A stretch of DNA of 50,091 nt. Origin: Prochlorococcus sp. AG-436-E22. GTDB lineage: Bacteria > Cyanobacteriota > Cyanobacteriia > PCC-6307 > Cyanobiaceae. The position numbers and the translations under genes were made by a program. Position 1 is the stretch's first letter, and the number at the start of each line of letters is the position of its first letter. The stretch covers positions 1 through 50,091 of the forward strand of contig QCPG01000007.1 in assembly GCA_003212615.1 (NCBI GenBank), read 5' to 3'. The notes beneath the pieces are model-generated. The model searched no databases. It was not told the origin of the DNA and saw only the letters and a program-made list of their open reading frames with translations. Positions 27,389 through 37,736 of this stretch are shown piece by piece.

Positions 27389-27970
27389 ATGGTAATTAGC
27401 TCATCTAATAGTTATTCAAAAAATAATCCCGATTTAGTAAAAATAAGTTCTTCTAACAAAACAAATTTAAAAAGATTTATACAACATGGGCAAATCCAAA
27501 TCTATCAATCTTTATATAGAGGGAGTTATTCTTCTATAATTAGAGACTCCCTAAGAAATGCTGCTCTTGGTAGGAAAGTACTGTTAGTACAATTCATGAA
27601 AGGAGGGGTTAAACAAGGAATTGCTAATGCAGTAAAGCTTTGTGGCAATTTAACCTGGGTAAGATCATCATATTCCTTTGATCAATATGATTCTGAAGCA
27701 ATTGAAAATAATGAAAATTTAAAGAAATCTATGCATGAATCTACTGTTGAATTATGGAATTTTTGCAAAAAAGAATTACTTTCAGGGGAAAATGATCAAA
27801 TCATACTTGATGAAATTTTTCTTGCAATTGAGATGAAAATTATCGATAAGGATGATTTGATTTCAACACTTGAAAACCGATTTATATCAGGAGATGTAAT
27901 CCTTACTGGTACAGATATTCCTAAAGATTTATTATTAATGGCCAACCAAATCACCGAACTTCGTTCATAA
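27389..27970 (+). CDS. CobO/BtuR-like protein without Walker A motif
   Basis: I start this at the ATG 27389-27391, giving 193 residues; the longer frame to 27221 adds unlikely sequence. The body resembles corrinoid adenosyltransferase CobO/BtuR: LGRKVLLVQFMKGG, QIILDEIFLAIEMKIIDKDD and GDVILTGTDIPKDLLLMANQ followed by ITELRS. Where CobO has the ATP-binding GDGKGKTT loop, this protein has QSLYRGSYSSII, with no Lys and no glycine pattern. It may be inactive as an adenosyltransferase, bind nucleotide differently, or have another role. dcd starts 3 bases later. Confidence 0.75.
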   Translation: MVISSSNSYSKNNPDLVKISSSNKTNLKRFIQHGQIQIYQSLYRGSYSSIIRDSLRNAALGRKVLLVQFMKGGVKQGIANAVKLCGNLTWVRSSYSFDQYDSEAIENNENLKKSMHESTVELWNFCKKELLSGENDQIILDEIFLAIEMKIIDKDDLISTLENRFISGDVILTGTDIPKDLLLMANQITELRS

Positions 27971-27973
27971 AAA

Positions 27974-28567
27974 ATGCTTAAAAATGATCTCTGGATAAAT
28001 CAAAAAGCCTCTGAAGGGATGATAAAACCCTTCCAATCAAATTTGGTGCGACATCTTGAGCCTAATAATCAAAAGAAGCCAGTTTTGAGTTACGGATGTT
28101 CATCTTATGGCTATGATTTAAGACTTTCATCAAAAGAATTCCTGATTTTCAGACATATCCCGGGTACTGTCATGAATCCCAAAAAGTTTAATCCTCATAA
28201 TTTAGAAAAAACAGTTCTTCATCACGATGACGATGGGGACTTTTTTATTCTTCCTGCTCACTCCTATGGTTTAGGGGTGGCTTTAGAAAAGATGAAAGTA
28301 CCAAACAATATAACGGTAATTTGCATTGGCAAAAGTACTTACGCACGACTAGGAATAATTGTTAATACAACACCTGCAGAAGCAGGATGGGAAGGCCACC
28401 TAACTTTAGAGTTTAGCAATAGTTCAGGTGCAGATTGTAGAATTTATGCCGACGAGGGTATCTGTCAACTACTCTTTTTTGAAGGTGATCCTTGCTCCAC
28501 AACATATGAAGATAGAAGAGGTAAATATCAAAATCAACCAGAAAAGGTAACTCTAGCAAAGATCTAA
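27974..28567 (+). CDS. dcd: dCTP deaminase
   Basis: This 197-residue enzyme of the dUTPase/Dcd superfamily converts dCTP to dUTP, a precursor of dUMP for thymidylate. Motifs are SYGCSSYGYDLRLS, CIGKSTYARLGI (usually GRS-x-ARLG) and the catalytic-region TTPAEAGWEGHLTLEFSNSS. The Lys in place of the usual Arg in the GRS motif is a small oddity. It sits between the CobO-like gene and thyX with spacings of 3 and 1 bases, clearly an operon. Confidence 0.93.
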   Translation: MLKNDLWINQKASEGMIKPFQSNLVRHLEPNNQKKPVLSYGCSSYGYDLRLSSKEFLIFRHIPGTVMNPKKFNPHNLEKTVLHHDDDGDFFILPAHSYGLGVALEKMKVPNNITVICIGKSTYARLGIIVNTTPAEAGWEGHLTLEFSNSSGADCRIYADEGICQLLFFEGDPCSTTYEDRRGKYQNQPEKVTLAKI

Positions 28568-28568
28568 A

Positions 28569-29201
28569 ATGAGTACAGTTGAGCTGATTTCGCTAACTCC
28601 TGATGCAGAAAAAACAATGGCTTACATTGCAAGAGTTAGTAATCCAAACAATCAGAAAAATGAAGATTATTCAAAATTATTGAGTTATTGTATTAAAAAT
28701 GAACACTGGAGTGTATTTGAACAGTCATTTATGACCTTACAAATAGAAACCAATAGAGGAATTGCAGCTCAAATTTTAAGACATAGATCATTTACTTTCC
28801 AGGAATTTTCACAGAGATATGCAGATAGTTCTCAATTGGGGAATATTCCTTTACCAGAGTTGAGAAGACAAGATTTTAAAAATAGGCAAAATTCCATTCC
28901 CGACCTCCCTGATGAGTTAAAAAAAAGATTCAATGCAAAAATTTCTTCACATTTCAAAGCTGCATCAGAATTATATGAAGATTTACTTGCTGAAGGAATA
29001 GCTAAAGAATGTGCGAGATTTGTTTTACCATTAGCAACTCCAACGAGAATCTACATGTCTGGATCATGCAGATCATGGATTCATTACATTAATTTAAGAT
29101 CAGCTCATGGTACTCAAGAAGAACACAAGTCTATTGCCCAAAATTGTAAGTCTATTTTCAAACAAAGTTTTCCAGTTGTATCAAAATCTCTAGATTGGTA
29201 A
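28569..29201 (+). CDS. thyX: flavin-dependent thymidylate synthase ThyX
   Basis: This 210-residue FAD enzyme makes dTMP from dUMP using methylene-tetrahydrofolate and NAD(P)H. The ThyX signature RHRSFTFQEFSQRY is present, with LRSAHGTQEEHKSIAQ near the C-terminus. It starts one base after dcd. Deaminated dCTP can thus feed straight into thymidylate made by the ThyX route. A convergent thioredoxin-like gene follows after 3 bases. Confidence 0.96.
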   Translation: MSTVELISLTPDAEKTMAYIARVSNPNNQKNEDYSKLLSYCIKNEHWSVFEQSFMTLQIETNRGIAAQILRHRSFTFQEFSQRYADSSQLGNIPLPELRRQDFKNRQNSIPDLPDELKKRFNAKISSHFKAASELYEDLLAEGIAKECARFVLPLATPTRIYMSGSCRSWIHYINLRSAHGTQEEHKSIAQNCKSIFKQSFPVVSKSLDW

Positions 29202-29204
29202 AAA

Positions 29205-29750
29205 TTATCCATGACTACGAGGAGTAACCCCATTATTTTTGTTTTCTTTGATTTCTGAAAATGGAGCATTAAGAATTTCTTCTTGAGATTCAACTTCTCT
29301 TTCTAATTGATCAATAGATTCTTTTATTGTTAATTCCATTTGTTTACCAATAAAGGTAGATTTTAAATTACCTTTTCTATCAAAAAGATTAACTTGAGGA
29401 ATTCCATTAACGTCAAATTTTCGGATATATTTTTCCCATTTTTGATTATCAACATTTAAAAAAACAAAATTAATATCTTTTTCATATGTCTCTTTTAAAT
29501 CAGATACTTTTGGAGCCATTTCTTTGCAAACTTCACACCACTCAGCATAAAATTCAAGAAAAGTAGCCTTATTGTTTTTAAAAGCTATTTCAGGATCAAC
29601 AGATAATTCACCAAAACTCTTAAGAAGATAAGTTGATTGAAAAAAGAGGTTTCTAAATAAAATCAAAGAGATAATAACAATCGCAATAATCAAGACAAGT
29701 ATGGCATTTGAGTTATGATTTGAAATTGGTTCTCTACTCCCAGATTGCAT
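29205..29750 (-). CDS. txlA: membrane-anchored thioredoxin-like protein (TxlA/HCF164 type)
   Basis: This 181-residue protein has one N-terminal membrane anchor (ILVLIIAIVIISLILFRNLF) followed by a thioredoxin fold. The redox site is EFYAEWCEVCKEMAPKV (CEVC) and the cis-Pro region is VNGIPQVNLFD. It resembles the cyanobacterial TxlA and plant HCF164 group, which act in disulfide reduction and cytochrome b6f assembly. The CEVC pair is intact. The C-terminal tail is variable and charged. Confidence 0.87.
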   Translation of the reverse strand: MQSGSREPISNHNSNAILVLIIAIVIISLILFRNLFFQSTYLLKSFGELSVDPEIAFKNNKATFLEFYAEWCEVCKEMAPKVSDLKETYEKDINFVFLNVDNQKWEKYIRKFDVNGIPQVNLFDRKGNLKSTFIGKQMELTIKESIDQLEREVESQEEILNAPFSEIKENKNNGVTPRSHG

Positions 29751-29886
29751 TATAAATTTTTACTCACTAAAGACATTTTAAATAAGTTAAACAAATAAAG
29801 AGAATTACAATCGGTTACCTTTTAATCAACTGATAAAATAAGAACTAAATAATGATCAAAATATATTTGATTCCTGAAATCTAATT

Positions 29887-31239
29887 ATGCAATCAATCTT
29901 TGGTACTGATGGGATAAGAGGAAGATTTAATAAAGATATAACTTATTCTCTAGCCTATAAAGTTGGATATGCTTTAGGTTCAAATTTAGAAAATAATAAT
30001 CCAATATTAATTGGAAGAGATACAAGGATTAGTGGAGATATTCTGCTTCAGGCAATAACAAAAGGTATAAATGCAAGTGGAAGAAAATTTATAAATCTTG
30101 GAATATGCCCTACCCCAGCTATCCCTTTTTTAATCAAACAAGAGAATCTGAGTAGTGGAATAATGATATCTGCTAGTCATAATCCACCTGAATACAATGG
30201 CATAAAAATATTTGATCATAATGGTCAAAAAATTACTAAAGAAGTTGAAAATAAAATTCAAAAATTAGTTGAAGAACAAAATCAAAATCAATCAGTTCCT
30301 ACAAAAGAGTTCTCTTTAAAAACAAATAAAGAACTTATGGAAATTTATATGAAAAGCTTAATCCAAACAATGGGTGGAGAAAATTTAAGCGGCTTGAAAA
30401 TAATATTAGACACATGCTATGGATCAGCGACAACCTGCGCAAAAACAATTTTTCAGAATCTTGGCGCTGATGTAAAAGTTATCAATAACTCAAAAAATGG
30501 GTTAAAAATTAATATGAATTGCGGTTCTACTAACCTAGAACCATTAAAAAAAGCATTAAGAGAGAGTTATGCAGATATGGGATTTAGCTTCGATGGGGAT
30601 GCCGATAGAGTAATTGGAGTAGATTCTAAAGGCAATGTATTGGATGGTGATCATATTCTTTTTCTTTGGGGTAGAGAACTTATGGAAAAAAAGATTCTCA
30701 CAAATAATTTACTAATATCAACTCAAATGGCAAATTTAGGGTTCGAAAAGGCTTGGAACAAAATTGGCGGAATTTTATATAGAACTGATGTAGGAGATAA
30801 ATACGTTCATGACGCAATGAAGGAAAAAAGAGCTGTTTTAGGAGGTGAGCAGTCAGGACATATACTTTCAAAAATTAACAACTATTCTGGAGATGGTATT
30901 TTGACTGCACTTCAAATTGCTAAATACTGTAAAAAGAAAAATATTACTTTAAATGATTGGTTAAAAAGCAGTTTCGACCCTTTTCCTCAGAAACTAACCA
31001 ACATCAATTTAGATTTTAATATTAATAAAATAAATCCAAAAACAAAAATTTTAATTGATCGAACTATAGAAATTTTCCAGGCAAACAATTCAGACAATTT
31101 TAGAGTTTATATAAGGCCTAGTGGTACAGAACCCTTAATGAGAGTTCTTATTGAGGCCCCAAATCAGACTAAAGTCAATTCTTTATCAAGCGAAATAACA
31201 CACAAACTCTCTTTAGAAATTAATAAAATAATGAATTAA
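29887..31239 (+). CDS. glmM: phosphoglucosamine mutase
   Basis: This 450-residue enzyme converts glucosamine-6-phosphate to glucosamine-1-phosphate for peptidoglycan and lipopolysaccharide precursors. It begins with [10 protein letters not shown]. The phosphoserine loop is [13 protein letters not shown] (Ser about residue 100), the metal site is [11 protein letters not shown] and the phosphate-binding end is [10 protein letters not shown]. Length is normal. It is convergent with trmB. Confidence 0.96.
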   Translation: MQSIFGTDGIRGRFNKDITYSLAYKVGYALGSNLENNNPILIGRDTRISGDILLQAITKGINASGRKFINLGICPTPAIPFLIKQENLSSGIMISASHNPPEYNGIKIFDHNGQKITKEVENKIQKLVEEQNQNQSVPTKEFSLKTNKELMEIYMKSLIQTMGGENLSGLKIILDTCYGSATTCAKTIFQNLGADVKVINNSKNGLKINMNCGSTNLEPLKKALRESYADMGFSFDGDADRVIGVDSKGNVLDGDHILFLWGRELMEKKILTNNLLISTQMANLGFEKAWNKIGGILYRTDVGDKYVHDAMKEKRAVLGGEQSGHILSKINNYSGDGILTALQIAKYCKKKNITLNDWLKSSFDPFPQKLTNINLDFNINKINPKTKILIDRTIEIFQANNSDNFRVYIRPSGTEPLMRVLIEAPNQTKVNSLSSEITHKLSLEINKIMN

Positions 31240-31246
31240 TTATGAA

Positions 31247-31876
31247 TCAGATTTTTATATAAATCCTATCAAAAATATCAAGTTGGTTAATAATGACATA
31301 CTTCTCTCTATTAGTTTTAACTTTATTTGGATTAAAACTTTCGGAATAATTAAAATCCTTTTTATCTATTTTTTTAAACTTAGAATTTCCTGATATAGTG
31401 CAATCCATATAATCGAATAAATCCTTTACATCAGTTTTTATAAAAATTAGGGATCCTTTTTGCAATAAGTTTGAGAGAGTATTAATAAATTCTGTCTGAA
31501 TTACGCGCCTTTTATAATGTCTCTTCTTAAACCACGGATCTGGAAAGTTAAAAGAAATACTTTTTACATTCTCTATAAAAAATTTACTCTGGAAATTATT
31601 AAAAATATTATTAGCATTGCCAAATACAAAATATAAATTTTTAATTTCTCTTTCTCGCACTTTTAATTTAGCAGTTTTAACTAATTTCTCACGTATTTCA
31701 ATTCCTAAATAATTCCAACTGGTATTAACTAAAGCTAAATCAAATAGAAACTCACCCGCAGCACAACCTATATCCAAATGCAGATTCAATTTAGGATCAC
31801 CAAACATTTCACTCAAAGAAGGGATTCTCTCAATTTCATTAAAATTTTTACTAAGCGGATTAACATGTTGTCTCAT
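31247..31876 (-). CDS. trmB: tRNA (guanine-N7-)-methyltransferase
   Basis: This 209-residue SAM-dependent enzyme methylates G46 of tRNA. The SAM-binding segment is [18 protein letters not shown]. The family hallmark [19 protein letters not shown] lies near residues 108-128, with the substrate-binding Asp in [13 protein letters not shown]. The ATG is at 31874-31876. It is convergent with glmM with 7 bases between stops. Confidence 0.94.
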   Translation of the reverse strand: MRQHVNPLSKNFNEIERIPSLSEMFGDPKLNLHLDIGCAAGEFLFDLALVNTSWNYLGIEIREKLVKTAKLKVREREIKNLYFVFGNANNIFNNFQSKFFIENVKSISFNFPDPWFKKRHYKRRVIQTEFINTLSNLLQKGSLIFIKTDVKDLFDYMDCTISGNSKFKKIDKKDFNYSESFNPNKVKTNREKYVIINQLDIFDRIYIKI

Positions 31877-31998
31877 ACAAGTATTAATCTATTCCTCGTC
31901 AATAATATAAAGATTCATAATATTCATAACTATGACAATAGTAAGTTAAAAAGTAACAGTTTGATGTTTAATTATTATGTATGTAAAAAGAAAAAGTT

Positions 31999-32622
31999 TT
32001 GAACGTTTTTAATCAACTTTCTATTTGGCTATCTTTTCAACTTTCAATAATTTTCCTTGTTGGTATTCCTATTACTTTATTCTTTTGGTCAATCAAAAAA
32101 AGAAATCAAGCTGTTAATAAACTTCTATCAATTTATTGGAAAATATCCCTTTTATTTTTTATAAGCCTTTTACTTTTAATTTGTAAGTTTAATTACGCTC
32201 TTCTAGTAACAAATATTTCATTATTATTAATGACAATTTCAGTTTGGTTTTGGAACGATATTAATGACGAATTAAAAGAATATGATTTTTCTTACTCCCT
32301 TACCACAACGACAAAAGTATGGAGATGGTCACTAACGTTTATATCTCTCAATTTCTTAATCCAAAGTTTACGAAACTTTAGCTGCTTTTATTTTATTAAT
32401 TCGGATGCATGTGAAATATGGCTTCAGCCTTCTTCAAAGTTGTATATTATTTTAAAAAGTCTATTTAATTTTTTCTTCGGTGCTAACTTTACTCAGCCGA
32501 TAGCAAAATTTTTAGGATTATTTTCATTATTAATTTATACTTTAGGCTTGATTCAATGGGCAATAATTAAATTACCTAAAAATGGAAGAAACTCTTGTTT
32601 CTCCGAAAATGGCAGAAATTGA
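31999..32622 (+). CDS. membrane protein, DUF3177-like
   Basis: This 207-residue integral membrane protein has about five or six hydrophobic spans. SLTTTTKVWRWSLTFISLNF and FFGANFTQPIAKFLGLFSLL resemble the cyanobacteria-only DUF3177 family, which has no known function. The start is a TTG at 31999, the first standard start in frame after a stop. The start is therefore uncertain by a few codons. The next gene overlaps its 3' end by 41 bases, so coupled translation is likely. Confidence 0.75.
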   Translation: MNVFNQLSIWLSFQLSIIFLVGIPITLFFWSIKKRNQAVNKLLSIYWKISLLFFISLLLLICKFNYALLVTNISLLLMTISVWFWNDINDELKEYDFSYSLTTTTKVWRWSLTFISLNFLIQSLRNFSCFYFINSDACEIWLQPSSKLYIILKSLFNFFFGANFTQPIAKFLGLFSLLIYTLGLIQWAIIKLPKNGRNSCFSENGRN

Positions 32623-32896
32623 TTTAATAAATAATCTTGAAAAAATAAGTTCGAAAATACCTAATAGGATACTTAAACTAGAAGGTTATATCCTAAAAGG
32701 CAATCACAAAGAAAAATTAGAAATAATTATTTTTAAAGGTTTCAGCAGCTCTACCACTCATCCAATTGAAATAGATTTAGAAAAACAAGTTATAGAATTT
32801 AGTTATATACTTACAAACTTCAAACTTTATAAAACACCCTTAACAGAAACCAAAGATAACTTTATAAGAGAAATCAAAACTCAGTTTACTTTTTGA
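32582..32896 (+). CDS. small soluble protein, DUF7734-like
   Basis: This 104-residue protein contains RILKLEGYILKGNHKEKLEI followed by IFKGFSSSTTHPIEID. The FSSSTTHP core is something I associate with a family shared by cyanobacteria and plastids (DUF7734, from memory). No catalytic motif is apparent. It overlaps the DUF3177-like gene by 41 bases and runs up to the convergent ileS gene. Being the longer-range conserved frame, it is unlikely to be a shadow ORF. Confidence 0.7.
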   Translation: MEETLVSPKMAEIDLINNLEKISSKIPNRILKLEGYILKGNHKEKLEIIIFKGFSSSTTHPIEIDLEKQVIEFSYILTNFKLYKTPLTETKDNFIREIKTQFTF

Positions 32897-32912
32897 ATCA
32901 TAAAAACTGGAT

Positions 32913-35819
32913 TTAAGTAAATTCAAGATTAATAATATTTGAACATCTTTTGCATAATTTTGTATCTTGGATTCCACTAAAAGTTTCTTTTTGATAATGC
33001 CAACATCTATCACATTTTTGACCATGAGCTTTAAGAATTTGAATTTTCCCAAGTTCATTCTCATCAATAATTAGAGAATTCTCGGCCAAACCGAATACCA
33101 CTTCAAAATTCGAAACTATAAGCCAATCCCTAAATAAATCTACATCTTCATTACCAAATTTTTTAAGCCAAGTCAGCGAATCTTTTACAACTTTATCTTC
33201 AGGTAAATAATTCACTTCTGTTTCTAAAGCTGCCCCAATTATTTGTTTGTTTCTACATCCTTCTATAGCTTTGTTAATTTCTACTCTCAAATTTCTTAAA
33301 TTTGCGATGTTCTCATTAAGACTTTCATTTTTCCATGACTGCGGAAAATTTGGCCATCCTCTTTGAAAGACTGATTTTTCTTTATTTGAATATGGAATAT
33401 TTTGCCAAATATCTTCAGCCATATGACAAAGAACTGGGGAAATAAGAACAGCTAAATTTTCAACAACTCTAGACATGACAAACTGACATGATCTCCTCCT
33501 GAATTGTGATTTAGAACTTACATATAACCTATCCTTGGCAATATCCAAATAGAAATTTGATAGATCTACAACGCAAAAACTTTGTAATATTTGAAAAAAT
33601 TTTGAAAATTCATAATTTTCATAAGCATTTGAAATTTGATCTGTAACCTCAACTAATCTGCCTAACATCCATTGATCTAAAAGGGGTAATTGATTAATCT
33701 CAAAACTATCAATATTAGGGTCATAATCATGAATATTCCCTAGAAGATATCTTGCAGTATTACGAACTTTTCTGTAAACATCTGACAGTTGCTTGAGTAT
33801 ATTTGAACCAATTGGAACATCTACTGAATAATCTACAGAGCTTACCCATAGCCTTAAAACATCAGCGCCATAAGCAGGTTCAGTTTTTTTATTATTACCT
33901 CCATTAATAATTATATTTGGATCAACAACGTTACCTAAAGATTTGCTCATTTTTCTTCCATTTTCATCAAGTGCAAAACCATGAGTTAAAACTTTCTTAT
34001 ATGGAGGTTTATTATTAACTGCAACAGATGTGAGCAAAGAAGACTGGAACCAACCTCGATGTTGATCTGAGCCCTCCAAATAAAGATCTGCTGGATACTT
34101 TAATTCACTTCTTTGCTCACAAACTGCGGCCCAGCTAGATCCTGAATCGAACCAGACATCCATTGTATCTGTTCCTTTTTTCCATAAATCAGAATCTTTT
34201 GCATAATTTTCTGGCAATAGATTCTTAACATCCCAATCCCACCAAATATCTGCACCATGTTCACTAAAAAGTTCTTGTATATGATTAATTATCTCGCTAT
34301 TTAGGAGAATTTCATTACCATTTTTTTTATAAAAAACTGGAATTGGAACCCCCCAAGACCTTTGCCTGGAAATACACCAATCCCCTCTACCAACCACCAT
34401 AGAATAAATTCTTTTCTTTCCAGTTGCTGGCATCCATTCAACATCTTCGATTGCCTTTAATGCCGATGATCTGAAGCCATTTACAGAGGCAAACCATTGT
34501 TCTGTTGCTCTAAAAATAGTTGGTTTTTTGGTTCTCCAATCATAAGGGTATCTATGCTTATAATTTTCTTGTAATAGGAGTAAATTATTGCCCTTTAAAT
34601 ATTCAATAATTAAATCATTTGCATCTTTAAGGACGTTTGATCCTTTGAATTGGCCTGAATATTCATTTAAGTTCCCTTTTTCGTCAACAACACATGTTGT
34701 AGGTAGATCATATTTCTGCCCCACATTAAAATCATCTATCCCATGACCTGGTGCAGTATGAACAATTCCAGTACCTGATTCTGTAGTGATGTAATCACCA
34801 CCAATCACAATTCTGCAATTTTTATTTTTGGTAGGATGTTGATATTCAAGATCTTCCAAGGAAGCCCCTTCAACCTCAAAAAGAGTCTTTAGATTTTTAT
34901 TAAATTTGTTACTAATTTCAGCAGATAATTCTTTTGCAAAAAGGTATATTCGTTTCTCTTCATCAATAGCAAAAACGTATTTTATTTTTGGATTTACTGC
35001 AACTGCTTCATTTGCGGGGATGGTCCAGGGTGTGGTGGTCCAAATAGTTATGAAAGAATTATTTAGAAAAACATCCTTTTCAATATTGCGGTTTTCTTTA
35101 CAGAATTCTAATAGAATGTGTTCAGATACTTTAGTAATTTTTAAGGAAACATAAATACTTTTTGAATAATGTTCATCAGGATATTCTAATTCTGCTTCTG
35201 CTAGTGCAGTCCTTGAACTTGGACTCCAATGAACAGGTTTAAGACCTCGATATATATAGCCATTTAAAAACATTTTCCCAAATACTCCAATCTGAGCAGA
35301 TTCATAACTTTTCTTAAGAGTTAAGTAAGGGTTATCCCAATCTCCCCATATGCCCCACCTTTTAAAACCCTCCATTTGATTGTTTATTTGTATGTATGCA
35401 TAATCTGTTGCTCTTTTTCTTAGATTTAGAGTATCAAGATTCTTTCTTTCATCAGATTTTAAATTCTGAAGTACTTTTAATTCAATAGGTAATCCATGGC
35501 AGTCCCAACCAGGAACATAATGTACTCTGAATCCTCTCAAGGTTTTGTATTTATTTATTATGTCCTTTAAAACTTTATTGAGAGCATGACCCATATGCAG
35601 CGCTCCATTTGCATAAGGTGGGCCATCGTGCAATGTAAATGTTTTTCCTGAGTTGTTTGAACCTAATTCGAAATCAATATTATTATTAGCCCAAAAATCT
35701 TGAATCTCAGGTTCTCTTACAACTGAGTTAGCACGCATTGAGAAGTCAGTTTTAAGTAAATTTAAAGTCTCTTTATAAGAAAAGTCTGATTTTTTTTCTT
35801 TGCTATTTTGAGATTTCAT
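32913..35819 (-). CDS. ileS: isoleucyl-tRNA synthetase
   Basis: This 968-residue class I synthetase has the HIGH motif in [16 protein letters not shown] and the KMSKS motif in [17 protein letters not shown]. The editing-domain region is [17 protein letters not shown] and [20 protein letters not shown]-terminal zinc finger has Cys pairs in CDRCWHY and CKRCSNI. Full length, with the bacterial-type zinc tail kept. It is convergent with the DUF7734-like gene and about 120 bases downstream of a small membrane-protein gene on the same strand. Confidence 0.97.
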   Translation of the reverse strand: MKSQNSKEKKSDFSYKETLNLLKTDFSMRANSVVREPEIQDFWANNNIDFELGSNNSGKTFTLHDGPPYANGALHMGHALNKVLKDIINKYKTLRGFRVHYVPGWDCHGLPIELKVLQNLKSDERKNLDTLNLRKRATDYAYIQINNQMEGFKRWGIWGDWDNPYLTLKKSYESAQIGVFGKMFLNGYIYRGLKPVHWSPSSRTALAEAELEYPDEHYSKSIYVSLKITKVSEHILLEFCKENRNIEKDVFLNNSFITIWTTTPWTIPANEAVAVNPKIKYVFAIDEEKRIYLFAKELSAEISNKFNKNLKTLFEVEGASLEDLEYQHPTKNKNCRIVIGGDYITTESGTGIVHTAPGHGIDDFNVGQKYDLPTTCVVDEKGNLNEYSGQFKGSNVLKDANDLIIEYLKGNNLLLLQENYKHRYPYDWRTKKPTIFRATEQWFASVNGFRSSALKAIEDVEWMPATGKKRIYSMVVGRGDWCISRQRSWGVPIPVFYKKNGNEILLNSEIINHIQELFSEHGADIWWDWDVKNLLPENYAKDSDLWKKGTDTMDVWFDSGSSWAAVCEQRSELKYPADLYLEGSDQHRGWFQSSLLTSVAVNNKPPYKKVLTHGFALDENGRKMSKSLGNVVDPNIIINGGNNKKTEPAYGADVLRLWVSSVDYSVDVPIGSNILKQLSDVYRKVRNTARYLLGNIHDYDPNIDSFEINQLPLLDQWMLGRLVEVTDQISNAYENYEFSKFFQILQSFCVVDLSNFYLDIAKDRLYVSSKSQFRRRSCQFVMSRVVENLAVLISPVLCHMAEDIWQNIPYSNKEKSVFQRGWPNFPQSWKNESLNENIANLRNLRVEINKAIEGCRNKQIIGAALETEVNYLPEDKVVKDSLTWLKKFGNEDVDLFRDWLIVSNFEVVFGLAENSLIIDENELGKIQILKAHGQKCDRCWHYQKETFSGIQDTKLCKRCSNIINLEFT

Positions 35820-35942
35820 ACAATGGTAAAGGAGATATTGGTGATAAATAGAATTGTTTGAATCAATCTAATTTACTATATTCTTTATTAGTATTGACCT
35901 GTAGTTTTTTTGGCATGTTGCAAATAACCAATTGATTTGGTT

Positions 35943-36392
35943 TCAGACTTTTATATTATCATTTTTATCATTTCTTACCCACTTTTTTGGGCTTGTATTT
36001 TGATTGTTGCTACCAAAATTAAATAAGTTTAAAGGTTTTGCAAAATTCCTAACTCCAAGATTAATAGCATCTAATATTTTCGAAAGATTATTTTTGAATT
36101 CCAGAAAGGTAGTTAATTTATTTTTTTCTTTATCTGTCAATTGATTCCATCTAGATAAAAAAAGCTCTACTAGATATAAACCAACTAGAATCGTAAATAA
36201 GAGGAAAATTAAAAAAATTGATTCATCTATAGTTTTATTTTTAATTATCAATAAGAAACCTATTAATAAATTCAAAAAAGCTTTTATTAAATCTTTTGGT
36301 CTACCTAGCTCAAGATAAATCAAAGGTACTAATAAAAATATAGTCCCAACAACTATGTAGAAAAATCCCAAATAAACTATCAAATTATTCAT
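35943..36392 (-). CDS. small membrane protein, possibly Ycf66-like
   Basis: This 149-residue protein has three hydrophobic helices in about the first 90 residues. They are followed by RWNQLTDKEKNKLTTFLEFK and a basic, asparagine-rich tail. The layout resembles short Ycf66-like proteins of cyanobacteria, but I cannot confirm the family. The ATG is preceded by a run of TTTA repeats in the spacer. It lies between ileS (same strand) and tRNA-Leu (same strand). Confidence 0.65.
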   Translation of the reverse strand: MNNLIVYLGFFYIVVGTIFLLVPLIYLELGRPKDLIKAFLNLLIGFLLIIKNKTIDESIFLIFLLFTILVGLYLVELFLSRWNQLTDKEKNKLTTFLEFKNNLSKILDAINLGVRNFAKPLNLFNFGSNNQNTSPKKWVRNDKNDNIKV

Positions 36393-36464
36393 TTATTTAT
36401 TTATTTATTTAAATTATAAGAAGTTGATATAGATAAACAAACTTACTATCAGAATTCCCTTAAG

Positions 36465-36546
36465 TGCGGTCGGGGAGACTTGAACTCCCACACCCGAAGA
36501 TACGAGTACCTAAAACTCGCGCGTCTACCAATTCCGCCACGACCGC
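36465..36546 (-). tRNA. tRNA-Leu (TAG)
   Basis: An 82-base class II tRNA. The acceptor GCGGTCG pairs with CGACCGC and the discriminator is A at 36465. The anticodon arm is CGAGT, loop TTTAGGT, ACTCG, giving anticodon TAG for CTN leucine codons. A long variable arm (ATCTTCGGGTGT region) is present as expected for leucine tRNAs. No CCA is encoded. Confidence 0.94.
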
Positions 36547-36715
36547 TCAAATAAAATAATAATAGAAAGAGGTTTATTTTAAAAATATTTTTAACTGAAG
36601 ATGATTAATTTGACATATAAAATTTAAATTAAATATCTCTTTAAAAAAATTTTTTTTTCTTAGTATGTGATCATATATAAATATTAGTTATATTATTTAA
36701 AGAATATAAGAAACA

Positions 36716-37735
36716 ATTTCAAACTTAACCAATAAAAATAAAACAACATTCACCAATTCTTCAAGAACCTTTAATTGGCAAAAGGAGATAAAAAATTACG
36801 TAGATCCGCCAAGTTTTTGGAATCCAACGTTAGGTCTTTTTTTTGGCGGTTATTTTCTTGCTTTTCTTAGTATATGGCAATGGTATAGAGGTGTTTGGCC
36901 TCTACCTTTACTTGTAGCCACTGCTTTTTTGGCTTTGCATATTGAAGGTACTGTCATTCATGATGCATGTCATAAAGCTGCCCATCCAGTTCCATGGATA
37001 AATCAAGCAATGGGTCATGGCTCAGCAATTCTTTTAGGGTTTAGTTTTCCAGTTTTTACAAGAGTACATTTACAACATCATATCCACGTAAATCATCCAA
37101 AAAATGATCCAGATCATATTGTCAGTACTTTTGGTCCAATTTGGCTAATTGCTCCAAGATTTTTTTATCATGAAGTATTTTTCTTTCAAAGAAAACTTTG
37201 GCGCAAATATGAATTACTTCAATGGGGAATTGAAAGATCAATCTTTATAAGCATAATCTTGGCAGGTATAAAGTTTGACTTCATGAATCTAATTTATAAT
37301 CTATGGTTCGGACCAGCATTAATGGTGGGAGTTACTTTAGGAATATTTTTTGATTATCTACCCCATAGACCTTTTCGATCAAGAAACAAATGGTTAAATT
37401 CTCGAGTTTATCCAAGCAAATTTATGAATTTATTAATAATGGGCCAAAATTACCATCTCATTCATCATCTTTGGCCTTCGATTCCTTGGTTTGAATACAA
37501 AGTAGCATATGAAAAGACTAAGCCTTTATTGGATATGAAAGGCTCCCCTCAAAGAGTTGGTATTTTTGAAAGTAGAGAAGACATTTTTAGCTTTATTTAT
37601 GATTTATTCATAGGTATAAGGAGTCATAGCAAAAAGAGGGGAAAGATAAGAAAAATTATAAATATGTATCCAGGCTATAAAATAAAAAAAGTTTTATTAA
37701 AGATAGTTAATAAAACTTTTATTGGAAGCAACTAA
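36716..37735 (+). CDS. crtR: beta-carotene hydroxylase CrtR, non-ATG start
   Basis: This membrane di-iron hydroxylase makes zeaxanthin from beta-carotene. His boxes are visible: HDACHKAAH, HLQHHIHVNHPKND and NYHLIHHLWPSIPW, plus DYLPHRPF. From the stop at 36707-36709 to 36929 the frame has no ATG, GTG or TTG. Yet it encodes family-like sequence before that point (YVDPPSFWNPTLGLFFGGYF and a hydrophobic span). I therefore propose a start at the ATT 36716-36718, giving 339 residues. The TTG at 36929 would remove the first membrane region. Function is secure; the start is not. Confidence 0.85.
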   Translation: MSNLTNKNKTTFTNSSRTFNWQKEIKNYVDPPSFWNPTLGLFFGGYFLAFLSIWQWYRGVWPLPLLVATAFLALHIEGTVIHDACHKAAHPVPWINQAMGHGSAILLGFSFPVFTRVHLQHHIHVNHPKNDPDHIVSTFGPIWLIAPRFFYHEVFFFQRKLWRKYELLQWGIERSIFISIILAGIKFDFMNLIYNLWFGPALMVGVTLGIFFDYLPHRPFRSRNKWLNSRVYPSKFMNLLIMGQNYHLIHHLWPSIPWFEYKVAYEKTKPLLDMKGSPQRVGIFESREDIFSFIYDLFIGIRSHSKKRGKIRKIINMYPGYKIKKVLLKIVNKTFIGSN

Positions 37736-37736
37736 C

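Noticed and set aside
35926-35942. Hairpin AACCAA/TTGGTT as terminator of the small membrane-protein gene
   Set aside because: It is not followed by a T run in the transcript; a six-base stem can arise by chance.
36783-36797. AGGAG site inside the crtR N-terminus as a start signal
   Set aside because: No start codon in the crtR frame lies at a usable distance; the only nearby ATT is out of frame, and the sequence before it is family-like.
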